Position numbers and translations under genes: made by a program | In this document: positions 1-6,346 of the stretch, piece after piece | Numbering within the stretch: position 1 is the first letter of the stretch | Layout of the letters: each line of letters starts with the position of its first letter | DNA from: Thermodesulfobacteriales bacterium | Lineage (GTDB): Bacteria; Desulfobacterota; Thermodesulfobacteria; Thermodesulfobacteriales; Thermodesulfatatoraceae | Assembly (NCBI GenBank): GCA_026985945.1 | Contig: JALSPN010000212.1 | Span: 1 to 8,145 of the forward strand | DNA length: 8,145 nt | Reading direction: 5' to 3' | Notes under the pieces: generated by a model | What the model was told of the DNA's origin: nothing | Seen by the model: only the letters and a program-made list of their open reading frames with translations | Database searches by the model: none

Positions 1-7
1 ACCTCCT
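1..7 (-). promoter_or_regulatory. Strong Shine-Dalgarno of a leftward gene starting outside the window
   Basis: Read on the minus strand, the first seven bases are AGGAGGT, a near-perfect complement of the 16S rRNA 3' end. A start codon would be expected about 5 to 9 bases further left, outside the window. With the rightward gene at 154, this makes 1-153 a divergent intergenic region. The coding part is not visible, so nothing can be said about the product. Confidence 0.6.
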
Positions 8-47
8 GGGTGAAGATATAATTTTTCTGTTTCCTTTGAAATATAAA

Positions 48-65
48 AGAAAGGTGCCCCTTTCT
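48..65 (-). other. Small inverted repeat in the presumed leader of the leftward gene
   Basis: Positions 48-54 (AGAAAGG) and 59-65 (CCTTTCT) are perfect 7-bp inverted arms around a 4-base loop. On the minus strand the hairpin is followed by the T-rich stretch TTTATATTT, the order expected of a weak intrinsic terminator or attenuator. It lies between the candidate minus-strand promoter and the Shine-Dalgarno at 1-7, so it would fall in that gene's 5' leader. The stem is short and mostly A-U, so it may be chance in AT-rich DNA. Confidence 0.25.
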
Positions 66-102
66 CATCTCTTATCCGGAACTTAGGGTACTCTGCTAGA
101 AA

Positions 103-131
103 ATTATGGAAAAATTTTGATTCCCTGAAAA
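103..131 (-). promoter_or_regulatory. Candidate sigma70-type promoter for the leftward gene
   Basis: On the minus strand, TTTTCA (126-131, 4 of 6 matches to TTGACA) is separated by exactly 17 bases from CATAAT (103-108, 5 of 6 matches to TATAAT). Transcription would start near position 96 and give a leader of roughly 90 bases up to the Shine-Dalgarno at 1-7. AT-rich DNA easily yields such matches, so this is a candidate only. No comparably good rightward promoter was found for the gene at 154. Confidence 0.35.
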
Positions 132-132
132 A

Positions 133-149
133 TTCCTAATAATTAGGAA
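133..149. promoter_or_regulatory. Perfect 17-bp palindrome, operator-like
   Basis: TTCCTAATAATTAGGAA reads the same on both strands except for the central base: two 8-base arms around one A. Its right arm contains the AGGA that serves as ribosome binding site of the cysteine desulfurase gene starting at 154, and its left end lies 2 bp from the -35 of the candidate leftward promoter. A dimeric regulator bound here could act on both directions. In RNA the same bases could fold into a 7-bp hairpin with a 3-base loop that hides the ribosome binding site. I do not recognise it as the site of a named regulator family. Confidence 0.45.
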
Positions 150-153
150 AACT

Positions 154-1269
154 ATGGCTATCTATCTTGACTACAACGCCACCACCCCGGTGCTTCCGGA
201 GGTGGCGGAAGTCGTAAAGCGTTATTTGACCGAAGAGTTTGGAAACGCCTCCTGTCAGCATGTGCTGGGGCAGGCGGCCCGAAAAGGCCTTGAGCTGGCC
301 CGCCAGAAGGTAGCCCATCTCCTTGAGGCCCTGCCGGAGGAAATTTATTTCGTAAGTGGCGGCACCGAGGCCAACAATCTTGCTATTCTGGGGTTTGCTT
401 TAAAACATCCCAAAGCCCATATCATTACCTCGCAGATCGAGCATCCTTCGGTCTTAAATCCCTGTGTGCGGCTTCTGGAGCTTGGCTACGACGTAACCTT
501 TTTGCCGGTTAATACGGCGGGGCTTGTGGATCCGGAAGATCTCAAAAGGGCCTTAAAGCCCGATACCAGGCTTGTTTCAATCATGTGGGCCAATAATGAA
601 ACCGGGGTCATTCAGCCGGTTAAGGAAATCGCCAGTATTTGCCGCGAGGCCGGGGTCCTTTTCCACACCGATGCCGCTCAGGCGGTGGGAAAAATCAGGG
701 TTTCGGTCTCTCACGTCCCCTGCGACCTCTTAACAATTGCCGGCCACAAGCTTTACGCCCCCAAGGGGATAGGTGCCCTTTACGTGCGCCGGGGGGTGAA
801 GTTACAAAACATTCTTTTTGGCGCTGGCCAGGAAAGGGGGCTTAGGCCCGGGACCGAACCTACAGCGCTTGCCTGTGGGCTGGGTAAGGCCTGTGAGCTC
901 CTGGCAACTGATCTTGAGGCCGAGGGAAAAAGAGAAAGAGCCCTGCGAGAGAGGTTTTATGAGGGGCTTCGAGAAATCTTCCCCTCCCTTGTGCGCCACG
1001 GCCCCCCGGGGCTTACCATCCCCAACACTTTGAGTGTTTCTTTCCCTGGTTATACCGGTGAGGAGATCTTAAAGGCCCTCCCTGAAATTTGGGCCTCAAC
1101 TGGTGCTGCCTGCCACGCTAAAGGGGTAACGGTATCTCACGTCCTCTCCGCCATGAAAGTTCCTCCTGAGGTCGCCAGAGGCACCATCCGGTTTTCTCTG
1201 GGGCGCTATACCTCGCAGGAAGACATCGAAAAGGCCCTCTGCCTTTTCCGCACCTTCTTTTCGCGCTAA
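154..1269 (+). CDS. Cysteine desulfurase, NifS/IscS-like (possibly selenocysteine lyase-like)
   Basis: This is a PLP-dependent class V aminotransferase-fold enzyme. The family removes sulfur from L-cysteine as a cysteine persulfide, giving alanine and sulfur for Fe-S clusters, thiolation or other cofactors, in the cytoplasm. The 371-residue protein is complete. It has the N-terminal LDYNATTP (5-12), SGGTEANN (68-75), the PLP-stacking His97 in IEHPS, HTDAAQ (171-176) with the pyridine-binding Asp173, the Schiff-base lysine Lys199 in AGHK, RPGTEP (231-236), and the catalytic Cys320 in STGAACH. Cys followed by His resembles the GAACH loop of animal selenocysteine lyase more than the SGSACTS of IscS, so a role with selenocysteine is possible but unproven. 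No IscU scaffold, Rrf2/IscR regulator or tRNA-thiolation gene is visible beside it. The ATG at 154 has AGGA about 8 bases upstream, within the palindrome at 133-149. It is the first gene of the probable operon, 10 bases before the exporter. Confidence 0.93.
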   Translation: MAIYLDYNATTPVLPEVAEVVKRYLTEEFGNASCQHVLGQAARKGLELARQKVAHLLEALPEEIYFVSGGTEANNLAILGFALKHPKAHIITSQIEHPSVLNPCVRLLELGYDVTFLPVNTAGLVDPEDLKRALKPDTRLVSIMWANNETGVIQPVKEIASICREAGVLFHTDAAQAVGKIRVSVSHVPCDLLTIAGHKLYAPKGIGALYVRRGVKLQNILFGAGQERGLRPGTEPTALACGLGKACELLATDLEAEGKRERALRERFYEGLREIFPSLVRHGPPGLTIPNTLSVSFPGYTGEEILKALPEIWASTGAACHAKGVTVSHVLSAMKVPPEVARGTIRFSLGRYTSQEDIEKALCLFRTFFSR

Positions 1270-1279
1270 AAAAGAGCCC

Positions 1280-2500
1280 ATGCCCATCTGGGAAGAAATT
1301 GCCAGCAATCTCCTCCTTCCCCTGCGCATAAGGAATTTCAGGCTCTTTTTTCTGGGGCAGAGTATCTCCCTCATCGGGACCTGGATTCATACCACCGCCC
1401 AGCGCTGGCTCCTCTATGAGCTCACCAATTCGGCCTTTTATCTGGGGATTCTCGGGGCAATAAGCAGTCTTCCGGTGCTTCTTTTTTCGCTTCCGGCAGG
1501 TTACCTGGCAGACCATCTTCCCAAAAGGAATTTGCTTCTCATCTCTCAGACGATTGCCTCTTTCCAGGCGGGTCTGCTCGCGGCACTGGTTTATTGGGAT
1601 CTGGTCAGGGTATGGCACGTGCTGGCCTTGGCCTTTGTGCTGGGCACTACGGTGGCACTGGAGTTCCCGGTGAGGCATTCTTTCATCTACGAACTGGTGG
1701 GCAAAGAGCCCCTGGTTACAGCCCTGTCTTTGCACTCTACGGCCTTTAACCTGGCCCGTTTTTTAGGGCCTGCTCTGGCGGGTTTTCTCATGGTGCGCTG
1801 GGGCCTTGGAAGCTGCTTTTTGGCCAACGCCCTTTCCTATCTTCCCGTAATCCTGGCCCTTCTGGCCATTCATTTGCCGAATTCTTACAGAACAGCCGTT
1901 AAAAATCCCCTGGAAGGCCTGCGGGAAGGGGTCAAATTTGCCTGGAAGACCCTTCCCGTAAGGGCCACCCTTTCCCTCATCGCGGTAACAAGCATTTTTC
2001 TTTTGCCCTACGCGGTGCTCCTTCCGGTTTTGACCCGGCAGCGTTTTGGGGGCGGGGCGGAAGAATTCAGCTTCATGATGGCCGCCAACGGCCTGGGGGC
2101 CCTTTGCGGGGCCCTCTTTATGGCGGCCTTCGGACGAGAGATCAAAAGAGACCGCTTCCTCATTTTCAACCTGGCCTTCCTTTGCGGCTGGCTGGCGGCT
2201 GTGGTCCTCACACGAAGCCTTTATGCGGCCTCTTTCTGTTTGCTTCTGGCAGGCTTTCACATGGTGTGTATGTTTACTTCCGCCAACGCCCATCTTCAGC
2301 TTCAGGCCCCTGATAAACTGCGGGGGCGGGTCTTGAGCCTTTTTAGCCTCAGTTTTCTGGGGCTTTTTCCCTTCGGAAGTTTTCTGGCCGGAAGCCTTGC
2401 CGAACACCTCGGTGTGGAAAATGTCCTCCTCCTGGGGTGCGGGGTAGGCCTTGGAGCCTGCGCCTTTGTCTATCTTCGAGGATTTTCTCGAAAATTTTGA
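1280..2500 (+). CDS. Major facilitator superfamily exporter, MFS_3 (EntS-like) type
   Basis: This is an inner-membrane secondary transporter of about 12 helices and 406 residues, the normal length. It is probably a proton-coupled drug or metabolite exporter. Family marks are the opening NFRLFFLGQSIS (19-30), the loop 2-3 motif GYLADHLPKRN (74-84, the MFS motif A with its Asp and basic residues), FNLARFLGPALAG (156-168), and RGRVLSLFSLSFLG (348-361) with the late PFGSFLAGSLAE (364-375). These fit the MFS_3 group that includes enterobactin exporter EntS and many macrolide-type exporters. The substrate cannot be read from sequence. The ATG at 1280 follows the desulfurase stop by 10 bases and has only a weak purine tract (AAAAAAGAG) before it, which suggests dependence on the upstream gene for transcription and perhaps translation. 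The neighbouring phosphatase and glycosyltransferase make an envelope-related cargo conceivable, but this is inference. Confidence 0.88.
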   Translation: MPIWEEIASNLLLPLRIRNFRLFFLGQSISLIGTWIHTTAQRWLLYELTNSAFYLGILGAISSLPVLLFSLPAGYLADHLPKRNLLLISQTIASFQAGLLAALVYWDLVRVWHVLALAFVLGTTVALEFPVRHSFIYELVGKEPLVTALSLHSTAFNLARFLGPALAGFLMVRWGLGSCFLANALSYLPVILALLAIHLPNSYRTAVKNPLEGLREGVKFAWKTLPVRATLSLIAVTSIFLLPYAVLLPVLTRQRFGGGAEEFSFMMAANGLGALCGALFMAAFGREIKRDRFLIFNLAFLCGWLAAVVLTRSLYAASFCLLLAGFHMVCMFTSANAHLQLQAPDKLRGRVLSLFSLSFLGLFPFGSFLAGSLAEHLGVENVLLLGCGVGLGACAFVYLRGFSRKF

Positions 2501-2537
2501 TTTTCAAGCCCGAAATCTCCCGGTAAAGTCAAACAAA

Positions 2538-3125
2538 ATGGCAGCTTTGAAGGTAGATCCTTTAAAAATCTTTGCCCTGCTCGACGAAAGGCTATTCCTC
2601 TGGCTTAATCACCAGAGACACCCTCTTCTTGACCAGCTAATGCCCCTCCTTTCTGACGAACGCTTAATCTACGCCTTTTTTGCCCTTTTTGCCCTCATTT
2701 TTATCTTCTCTCTTCGCTGGAAGGGAATAGTGATCGTGGCCCTGATCTGGATCTTCGTGATGGGAAGCGATTTTCTCTGCGGGAAGGTCCTGAAGCCCTA
2801 TTTCAAACGTCCCAGGCCTTACCTCACTTTAAAGGAAGTTTATCTTTACAAAGGGCATCACTGGCGCTTCACGAAAGAGGTCCTTGCCGGGGAATCTTAT
2901 TCACTGCCCTCCTGTCATGCTACTAACGTTGCTTGTGCGGCCACGCTTTTTGCCTTTTTGCTCCCCCGCTTCAGCTGGTTTTTCTGGGCCTTTGCCTTTT
3001 TGGTGGGCTATTCGCGGATCTACCTCGGGGTCCATTATCCCTTTGATGTCCTTCTGGGTTTCTGGATAGGCTGGCTTGTAGGTTGCGGGGGCAAATATAT
3101 CCTTTCACGATTTAAAGACCTATGA
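2538..3125 (+). CDS. PAP2-family membrane phosphatase (undecaprenyl-pyrophosphate phosphatase-like)
   Basis: This is an integral membrane acid phosphatase of the PAP2 superfamily. Members of this size often dephosphorylate undecaprenyl pyrophosphate or other lipid phosphates on the outer face of the inner membrane. In the 195-residue form all three signature blocks are present: K-x6-RP at Lys86 to Pro94, PSCH at 124-127 (consensus PSGH), and SR-x5-H-x3-D at 159-170, with His166 as the expected nucleophile. Several hydrophobic segments surround them (about 42-58, 62-79, 128-142, 147-163, 171-185). The replacement of Gly by Cys126 is the one deviation. I chose the ATG at 2538, which gives the usual N-terminus before LDERLFLWLNHQ, although no clear ribosome binding site precedes it. 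In-frame TTG codons at 2466 (GGAG 9 bases upstream) and 2451 would add 24 or 29 residues and overlap the exporter gene. The stop overlaps the next start by 4 bases (ATGA). Confidence 0.88.
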   Translation: MAALKVDPLKIFALLDERLFLWLNHQRHPLLDQLMPLLSDERLIYAFFALFALIFIFSLRWKGIVIVALIWIFVMGSDFLCGKVLKPYFKRPRPYLTLKEVYLYKGHHWRFTKEVLAGESYSLPSCHATNVACAATLFAFLLPRFSWFFWAFAFLVGYSRIYLGVHYPFDVLLGFWIGWLVGCGGKYILSRFKDL

Positions 3126-4609
3126 GAGGCTTTTTTTCTTCTTTGTATTCCGCAGCCGGGCTCTTTCTGCTGGTCCTTCTCGCGGCAAGGCTTACCTTCA
3201 TCCAGCAAATCGGCCTGGAACTTTCCCCCGATGAGGCCTACTACTGGGATTGGTCTCGCACCCTGGCCTGGGGTTACTACAGTAAGCCCCCTCTGGTGGC
3301 CTGGCTTATCCATCTTTTTACTTTAAAGCTCGGTCATACGGAATATGCCATTCGGGTGCCCGCGGCCCTCTGTCATACTCTTTACCTGGCTCTGGTCTAT
3401 TACCTGGGGCAGCGTCTTTTCGACCGCAAAGTGGGGCTTTGGGCTGCCCTGGCCGCCGCTGCCGGGCCTCTTTCTGCCATCTACGGCTTCGTGATGACCA
3501 TTGACCCCCCTCTTTTTGCCCTCTGGGCAGCGGCGCTTTGCCTTGCCTGGCAGGCCTGCGAGACCCAAAAAACCCTTGATTTCTTTAAACTGGGCCTGAT
3601 CCTGGGGCTTGGACTTTTGACCAAACAAACCATGATCGCCTTTGTGCCCCTTTTCTGGCTCTGGCTTTACTTTAGCCCCGAAAGAAGGCCCCTTTTGCAC
3701 AACTTCAGGCCTTATCTGGCTCTTCTGGTAGGTTTTCTCATCCTGCTTCCCAATCTCTGGTGGAATGCCTCTCACGGCTGGGTAACCTTCAGACACACGG
3801 AAGAACACTTCCGGCAGGAAGGATTTTTCTGGTGGGGGCCTTTTCGATTCTTTTTAGAACAGGCCGGGGTAATAACCCCCTTAATTTTTGCCCTCCTTCT
3901 CTATGTCTTTTATCTCTTTCTCAAGAGACCCCGCTTGCGACATAATGAAAAACTCCTTTTTCTCTTTGTCTTCTCCGCCCTTCCTCTCGGGCTTGTTCTT
4001 CCCCTTTCCTTTCTTCGTAAGGTAAATGCCAACTGGCCTTATCCTTTCTACGCCTCGGGCTTTGTCTTGCTAAGCGCCCTCATCCTGCGGGGAAAGTGGC
4101 CGGATAAAAGGGGCCTTTTCCTGAGAAAACTCTTCTTGGTGGGCGTCTTTCTGGGAATATTTTTGATGGTGTCGGTCTATCAGCTTCCTCGCACCCCGGA
4201 GAAGTTCCCTCCAGAGGTCCAGAGGCTCCTTTACAAATTTTCCGGCTGGCAGGAGCTTGCCAGCTGGGTCTCCTCTCATCGAAAGCGTGAGATCATCATC
4301 ACCATCAGGCGGGATTACGCCTCGGAAATGGCCTTTTACCTTCCCGAAAGACCCCGCTCCTATACTTTCTGGGAAGGTCGTCCGCACAATCAATATGATC
4401 TCTGGGACGGGCTGTCAGAGAAGGTCGGCGAAAACGCCCTTCTCCTCCTCAAGAATCACCGGCAGGCTAACCGCTATAGCGTCTGTTTCGAAAACATAGA
4501 ATACTTGGGAAAGTGGGAGAAAGAAATCTACGGAAAGAAGCGAAAAATCCTTCTTTTTTACGGCAGAAAGCTTAAAAATTGCCCTTATCTAGGGTCGAAG
4601 GATGGCTAA
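3122..4609 (+). CDS. ArnT/PMT-like membrane glycosyltransferase (GT39/GT83 type)
   Basis: This is a multi-spanning GT-C fold glycosyltransferase of 495 residues. The family moves a sugar from a polyprenyl-phosphate donor to a lipid or protein on the periplasmic side of the inner membrane, as ArnT does to lipid A. The first helix (about 11-28) is followed by the first periplasmic loop LSPDEAYYWDW (34-44) with the conserved acidic pair Asp37-Glu38, then GYYSKPPLVAWL (51-62). A second acidic site is TIDPP (127-131, Asp128). Further features are GLLTKQT (164-170), KVNANWPYPFY (300-310), about ten more hydrophobic helices to roughly residue 353, and a soluble C-terminal part (about 355-495) holding SEMAFYLPER and NQYDLW, typical of this family. 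The sugar and acceptor are unknown. Its ATG overlaps the phosphatase stop by 4 bases and lacks a strong ribosome binding site, so coupled translation is likely. Its last 8 bases overlap radA. Confidence 0.87.
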   Translation: MRGFFSSLYSAAGLFLLVLLAARLTFIQQIGLELSPDEAYYWDWSRTLAWGYYSKPPLVAWLIHLFTLKLGHTEYAIRVPAALCHTLYLALVYYLGQRLFDRKVGLWAALAAAAGPLSAIYGFVMTIDPPLFALWAAALCLAWQACETQKTLDFFKLGLILGLGLLTKQTMIAFVPLFWLWLYFSPERRPLLHNFRPYLALLVGFLILLPNLWWNASHGWVTFRHTEEHFRQEGFFWWGPFRFFLEQAGVITPLIFALLLYVFYLFLKRPRLRHNEKLLFLFVFSALPLGLVLPLSFLRKVNANWPYPFYASGFVLLSALILRGKWPDKRGLFLRKLFLVGVFLGIFLMVSVYQLPRTPEKFPPEVQRLLYKFSGWQELASWVSSHRKREIIITIRRDYASEMAFYLPERPRSYTFWEGRPHNQYDLWDGLSEKVGENALLLLKNHRQANRYSVCFENIEYLGKWEKEIYGKKRKILLFYGRKLKNCPYLGSKDG

Positions 4610-5939
4610 ATTTGTCTGTCAAAATTGTGGCTATCAGAGCCTGAAGTGGCTGGGGAGATGCCCGGGCTGTGGAGAATGGGGGACCCTGGTGGAGGAAATC
4701 TCACCCCCCTCCCGCAAAAAGCCCTCCAGGGCGGCTCCGGTCTTTTCGCTGGCGGAAGTCAAAGACGAGGCCACCGCACGCCTTAAGACCGGGCTGGCGG
4801 AGCTTGATCAGGTCCTGGGGGGTGGCCTGGTTCCGGGCTCTCTGGTCCTTTTAGGTGGGGCCCCCGGGATCGGAAAATCAACCCTTCTCCTTCAGCTTGC
4901 CCAACACCTGGCCCGGAATTACGGTAAGGTCCTTTATCTTTCCGGGGAAGAGTCGCTACCACAGATAAAATTGCGGGCGGAAAGGCTCGGGATTAAAGCG
5001 GCCAATATCCTTCTTCTTGCCGAAACAGACCTTTCCTCTGCCCTTGAGGCTGCCAGAGCAGAAAGGCCCATCTTTTTTCTGGTAGATTCCATCCAGACGA
5101 TCTTCTGGCCCGAGCTCTCTTCTGCTCCCGGAAGTGTCTCTCAGGTGCGGGAGTGCACGGCCAAACTCCTGGAATTCGCCAAGGGGGAAGGAATAGGCGT
5201 GATCCTGGTAGGCCACGTGACCAAAGAGGGATTGCTTGCTGGCCCCAGGGTTCTCGAACACCTGGTGGATACGGTCCTTTATTTTGAAGGGGATCGCGGT
5301 CTGAGTTTCCGTATCCTGCGAGCGGTAAAAAACCGCTTTGGTTCCACCAACGAAATCGGGGTCTTTGAGATGACAGGGGCGGGCCTGGTTCCGGTCTCAA
5401 ACCCCTCTTCCTTTTTTCTTTCAGAGGGTGGCCCGCAGGCCCCGGGGGCAGTGGTGTGTGCCACTTTAGAGGGCACAAGGCCCCTTCTGGTGGAGGTGCA
5501 GGCGCTGGTGGTCCGCACCCCCTTTGGCACTCCCCGACGCACCAGCGTGGGGTTTGATCCCCAACGGCTGGCCATGCTGGCCGCCATTCTGGAAAAAAAG
5601 GCGGGGCTTAGTTTTTACGATCAGGATATCTATCTCAACGTGGTGGGGGGTCTGCGTCTTACCGAGCCCGGAGTAGATCTCGCGGTGGTGATGGCGCTCG
5701 CCTCCAGTCGTCTGGAGAAGGTTCTCCCCCCGCAAACGGTAATTTTTGGCGAGGTGGGGCTTACCGGTGAGGTGCGTCCGGTAACTCAGGCAGAGGCCCG
5801 CCTTAAAGAAGCGGCAAAATTAGGCTTTGAACAAGCTTGTCTTCCGGGCAAAAACCTGCCAAACTTTTTAAACAAAAGCCCTATCAAAATGATAGAAGTT
5901 TCTAATCTTGAGGAAGCCCTGGAAACCCTGGTTTTGTAA
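4602..5939 (+). CDS. radA: DNA repair and recombination protein RadA (Sms)
   Basis: RadA is a RecA-related, DnaB-like hexameric helicase that drives branch migration and processes recombination intermediates with RecA in the cytoplasm. At 445 residues it is full length. Domains in order are a four-cysteine zinc finger (Cys6, Cys9, Cys20, Cys23), an ATPase core with Walker A GAPGIGKST (86-94) and Walker B FFLVD (158-162), the RadA-specific KNRFG motif (243-247), and a C-terminal Lon-protease-like domain (about 270-445) with GVDLAVVMALASS (357-369) and GEVGLTGEVRPV (383-394). The ATG at 4602 is preceded by AGGG seven bases upstream and lies inside the last codons of the glycosyltransferase gene, overlapping by 8 bases. 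The gene therefore probably shares a transcript with the envelope genes upstream, although its function is unrelated to theirs. No LexA-like site was recognised nearby. Confidence 0.97.
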   Translation: MAKFVCQNCGYQSLKWLGRCPGCGEWGTLVEEISPPSRKKPSRAAPVFSLAEVKDEATARLKTGLAELDQVLGGGLVPGSLVLLGGAPGIGKSTLLLQLAQHLARNYGKVLYLSGEESLPQIKLRAERLGIKAANILLLAETDLSSALEAARAERPIFFLVDSIQTIFWPELSSAPGSVSQVRECTAKLLEFAKGEGIGVILVGHVTKEGLLAGPRVLEHLVDTVLYFEGDRGLSFRILRAVKNRFGSTNEIGVFEMTGAGLVPVSNPSSFFLSEGGPQAPGAVVCATLEGTRPLLVEVQALVVRTPFGTPRRTSVGFDPQRLAMLAAILEKKAGLSFYDQDIYLNVVGGLRLTEPGVDLAVVMALASSRLEKVLPPQTVIFGEVGLTGEVRPVTQAEARLKEAAKLGFEQACLPGKNLPNFLNKSPIKMIEVSNLEEALETLVL

Positions 5940-5951
5940 ATTTATTTTTTC

Positions 5952-5980
5952 TTGCAGCTTGAGAAGGGGCGCATTATGAT
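5952..5980 (+). promoter_or_regulatory. Candidate sigma70-type promoter for trxA-trxB-bamD
   Basis: TATGAT (5975-5980, 5 of 6 matches to TATAAT) is preceded at the ideal 17-base spacing by TTGCAG (5952-5957, which keeps the TTG of the -35 box). Transcription would begin near 5987, leaving about 33 bases of leader before trxA. This 80-base gap is the only sizeable gap in the rightward genes, which supports a new promoter here. The -35 match is only 3 of 6. Confidence 0.42.
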
Positions 5981-6007
5981 GCCTCAAGGTTCCCAAACTT
6001 TTTCATC

Positions 6008-6013
6008 AGGAGG
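6008..6013 (+). promoter_or_regulatory. Strong ribosome binding site of trxA
   Basis: AGGAGG lies 6 bases before the ATG at 6020, the best Shine-Dalgarno among the rightward genes in this window. It decides the start: another ATG at 6015 is out of frame and too close. It suggests that thioredoxin is made in larger amounts than the products of the weakly initiated genes upstream. Confidence 0.8.
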
Positions 6014-6019
6014 GATGAT

Positions 6020-6343
6020 ATGGCAGTCTGCCACGTAACAGATCAGGACTTTGAAGAAAAAGTCTTAAAGTCTGACATTCCAGTGCTGGTAGATTTCTGG
6101 GCGGCGTGGTGTGGCCCCTGCAGGGCGATTGCTCCGGTAATCGAAGAGCTGGCCGAGGAATATGCCGGGAAATTAAAGGTGTGCAAAATGAATGTGGATG
6201 AAAATCCCGTCACTCCAGGCAAGTTTGGCATTCGAGCCATTCCCACCCTGATCTTTTTCAAAAATGGCCAGCCGGTGGATCAGATTACCGGTGCGGTGGC
6301 CAAATCCACCATTGAAAGTGTAATAAAGCGCATTCTGGGATAG
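6020..6343 (+). CDS. trxA: Thioredoxin
   Basis: This is a small cytoplasmic dithiol-disulfide oxidoreductase of 107 residues, the typical bacterial length. The active site is WCGPC (30-34, redox cysteines 31 and 34), with the buried Asp25 in VLVDFWA ahead of it, the cis-proline Pro75 in RAIPTLIFF, and the glycine-containing loop ITGAV near 89-93. It reduces protein disulfides, and depending on the host ribonucleotide reductase or peroxiredoxins, using electrons from the reductase encoded 3 bases downstream. Two further cysteines (4 and 55) lie outside the active site. There is no signal peptide, so it is a cytoplasmic thioredoxin rather than a TlpA/ResA type. It is the first gene of the trxA-trxB-bamD set. 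Confidence 0.96.
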   Translation: MAVCHVTDQDFEEKVLKSDIPVLVDFWAAWCGPCRAIAPVIEELAEEYAGKLKVCKMNVDENPVTPGKFGIRAIPTLIFFKNGQPVDQITGAVAKSTIESVIKRILG

Positions 6344-6346
6344 GAA

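Noticed and set aside
106..120. Tiny reading frame ATG GAA AAA TTT TGA in the divergent region, as a possible leader peptide
   Set aside because: It has only four codons, no ribosome binding site and no regulatory residue run.
117..145. Rightward promoter TTGATT-17-TAATTA for the desulfurase gene
   Set aside because: The -10 matches only 2 of 6 consensus bases, and transcription would start at about the ATG itself, making the visible ribosome binding site useless.
1118..1735. Minus-strand open frame of 205 codons across the desulfurase end and exporter start
   Set aside because: It lies opposite two well-supported genes, has a low-complexity Gln/Arg/Lys-rich composition without family motifs, and is best explained as a shadow of their codon use.
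1763..2407. Minus-strand open frame of 214 codons inside the exporter gene
   Set aside because: It is antisense to a clear MFS gene, its Lys/Gly/Gln-rich translation has no recognisable domain, and no ribosome binding site supports it.
2475..2500. Inverted repeat TTCGAG/CTCGAA followed by an A/T-rich stretch at the exporter stop, as a terminator
   Set aside because: The stem is only 6 bp with a 6-base loop, it is followed by AAATTTTG rather than a T run, and the next gene starts 37 bases later and looks cotranscribed.
2498..2500. TGA of the exporter gene as a selenocysteine codon, given the selenocysteine-lyase-like enzyme upstream
   Set aside because: The exporter is already full length for its family, the residues beyond TGA are not conserved-looking, and no SECIS-type hairpin was seen just after it.
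5905..5950. Intrinsic terminator after radA ahead of the T-rich tract at 5941-5950
   Set aside because: The T-rich tract is present, but the only nearby hairpin (AAAC/GTTT) has about 4 bp, too weak to call.
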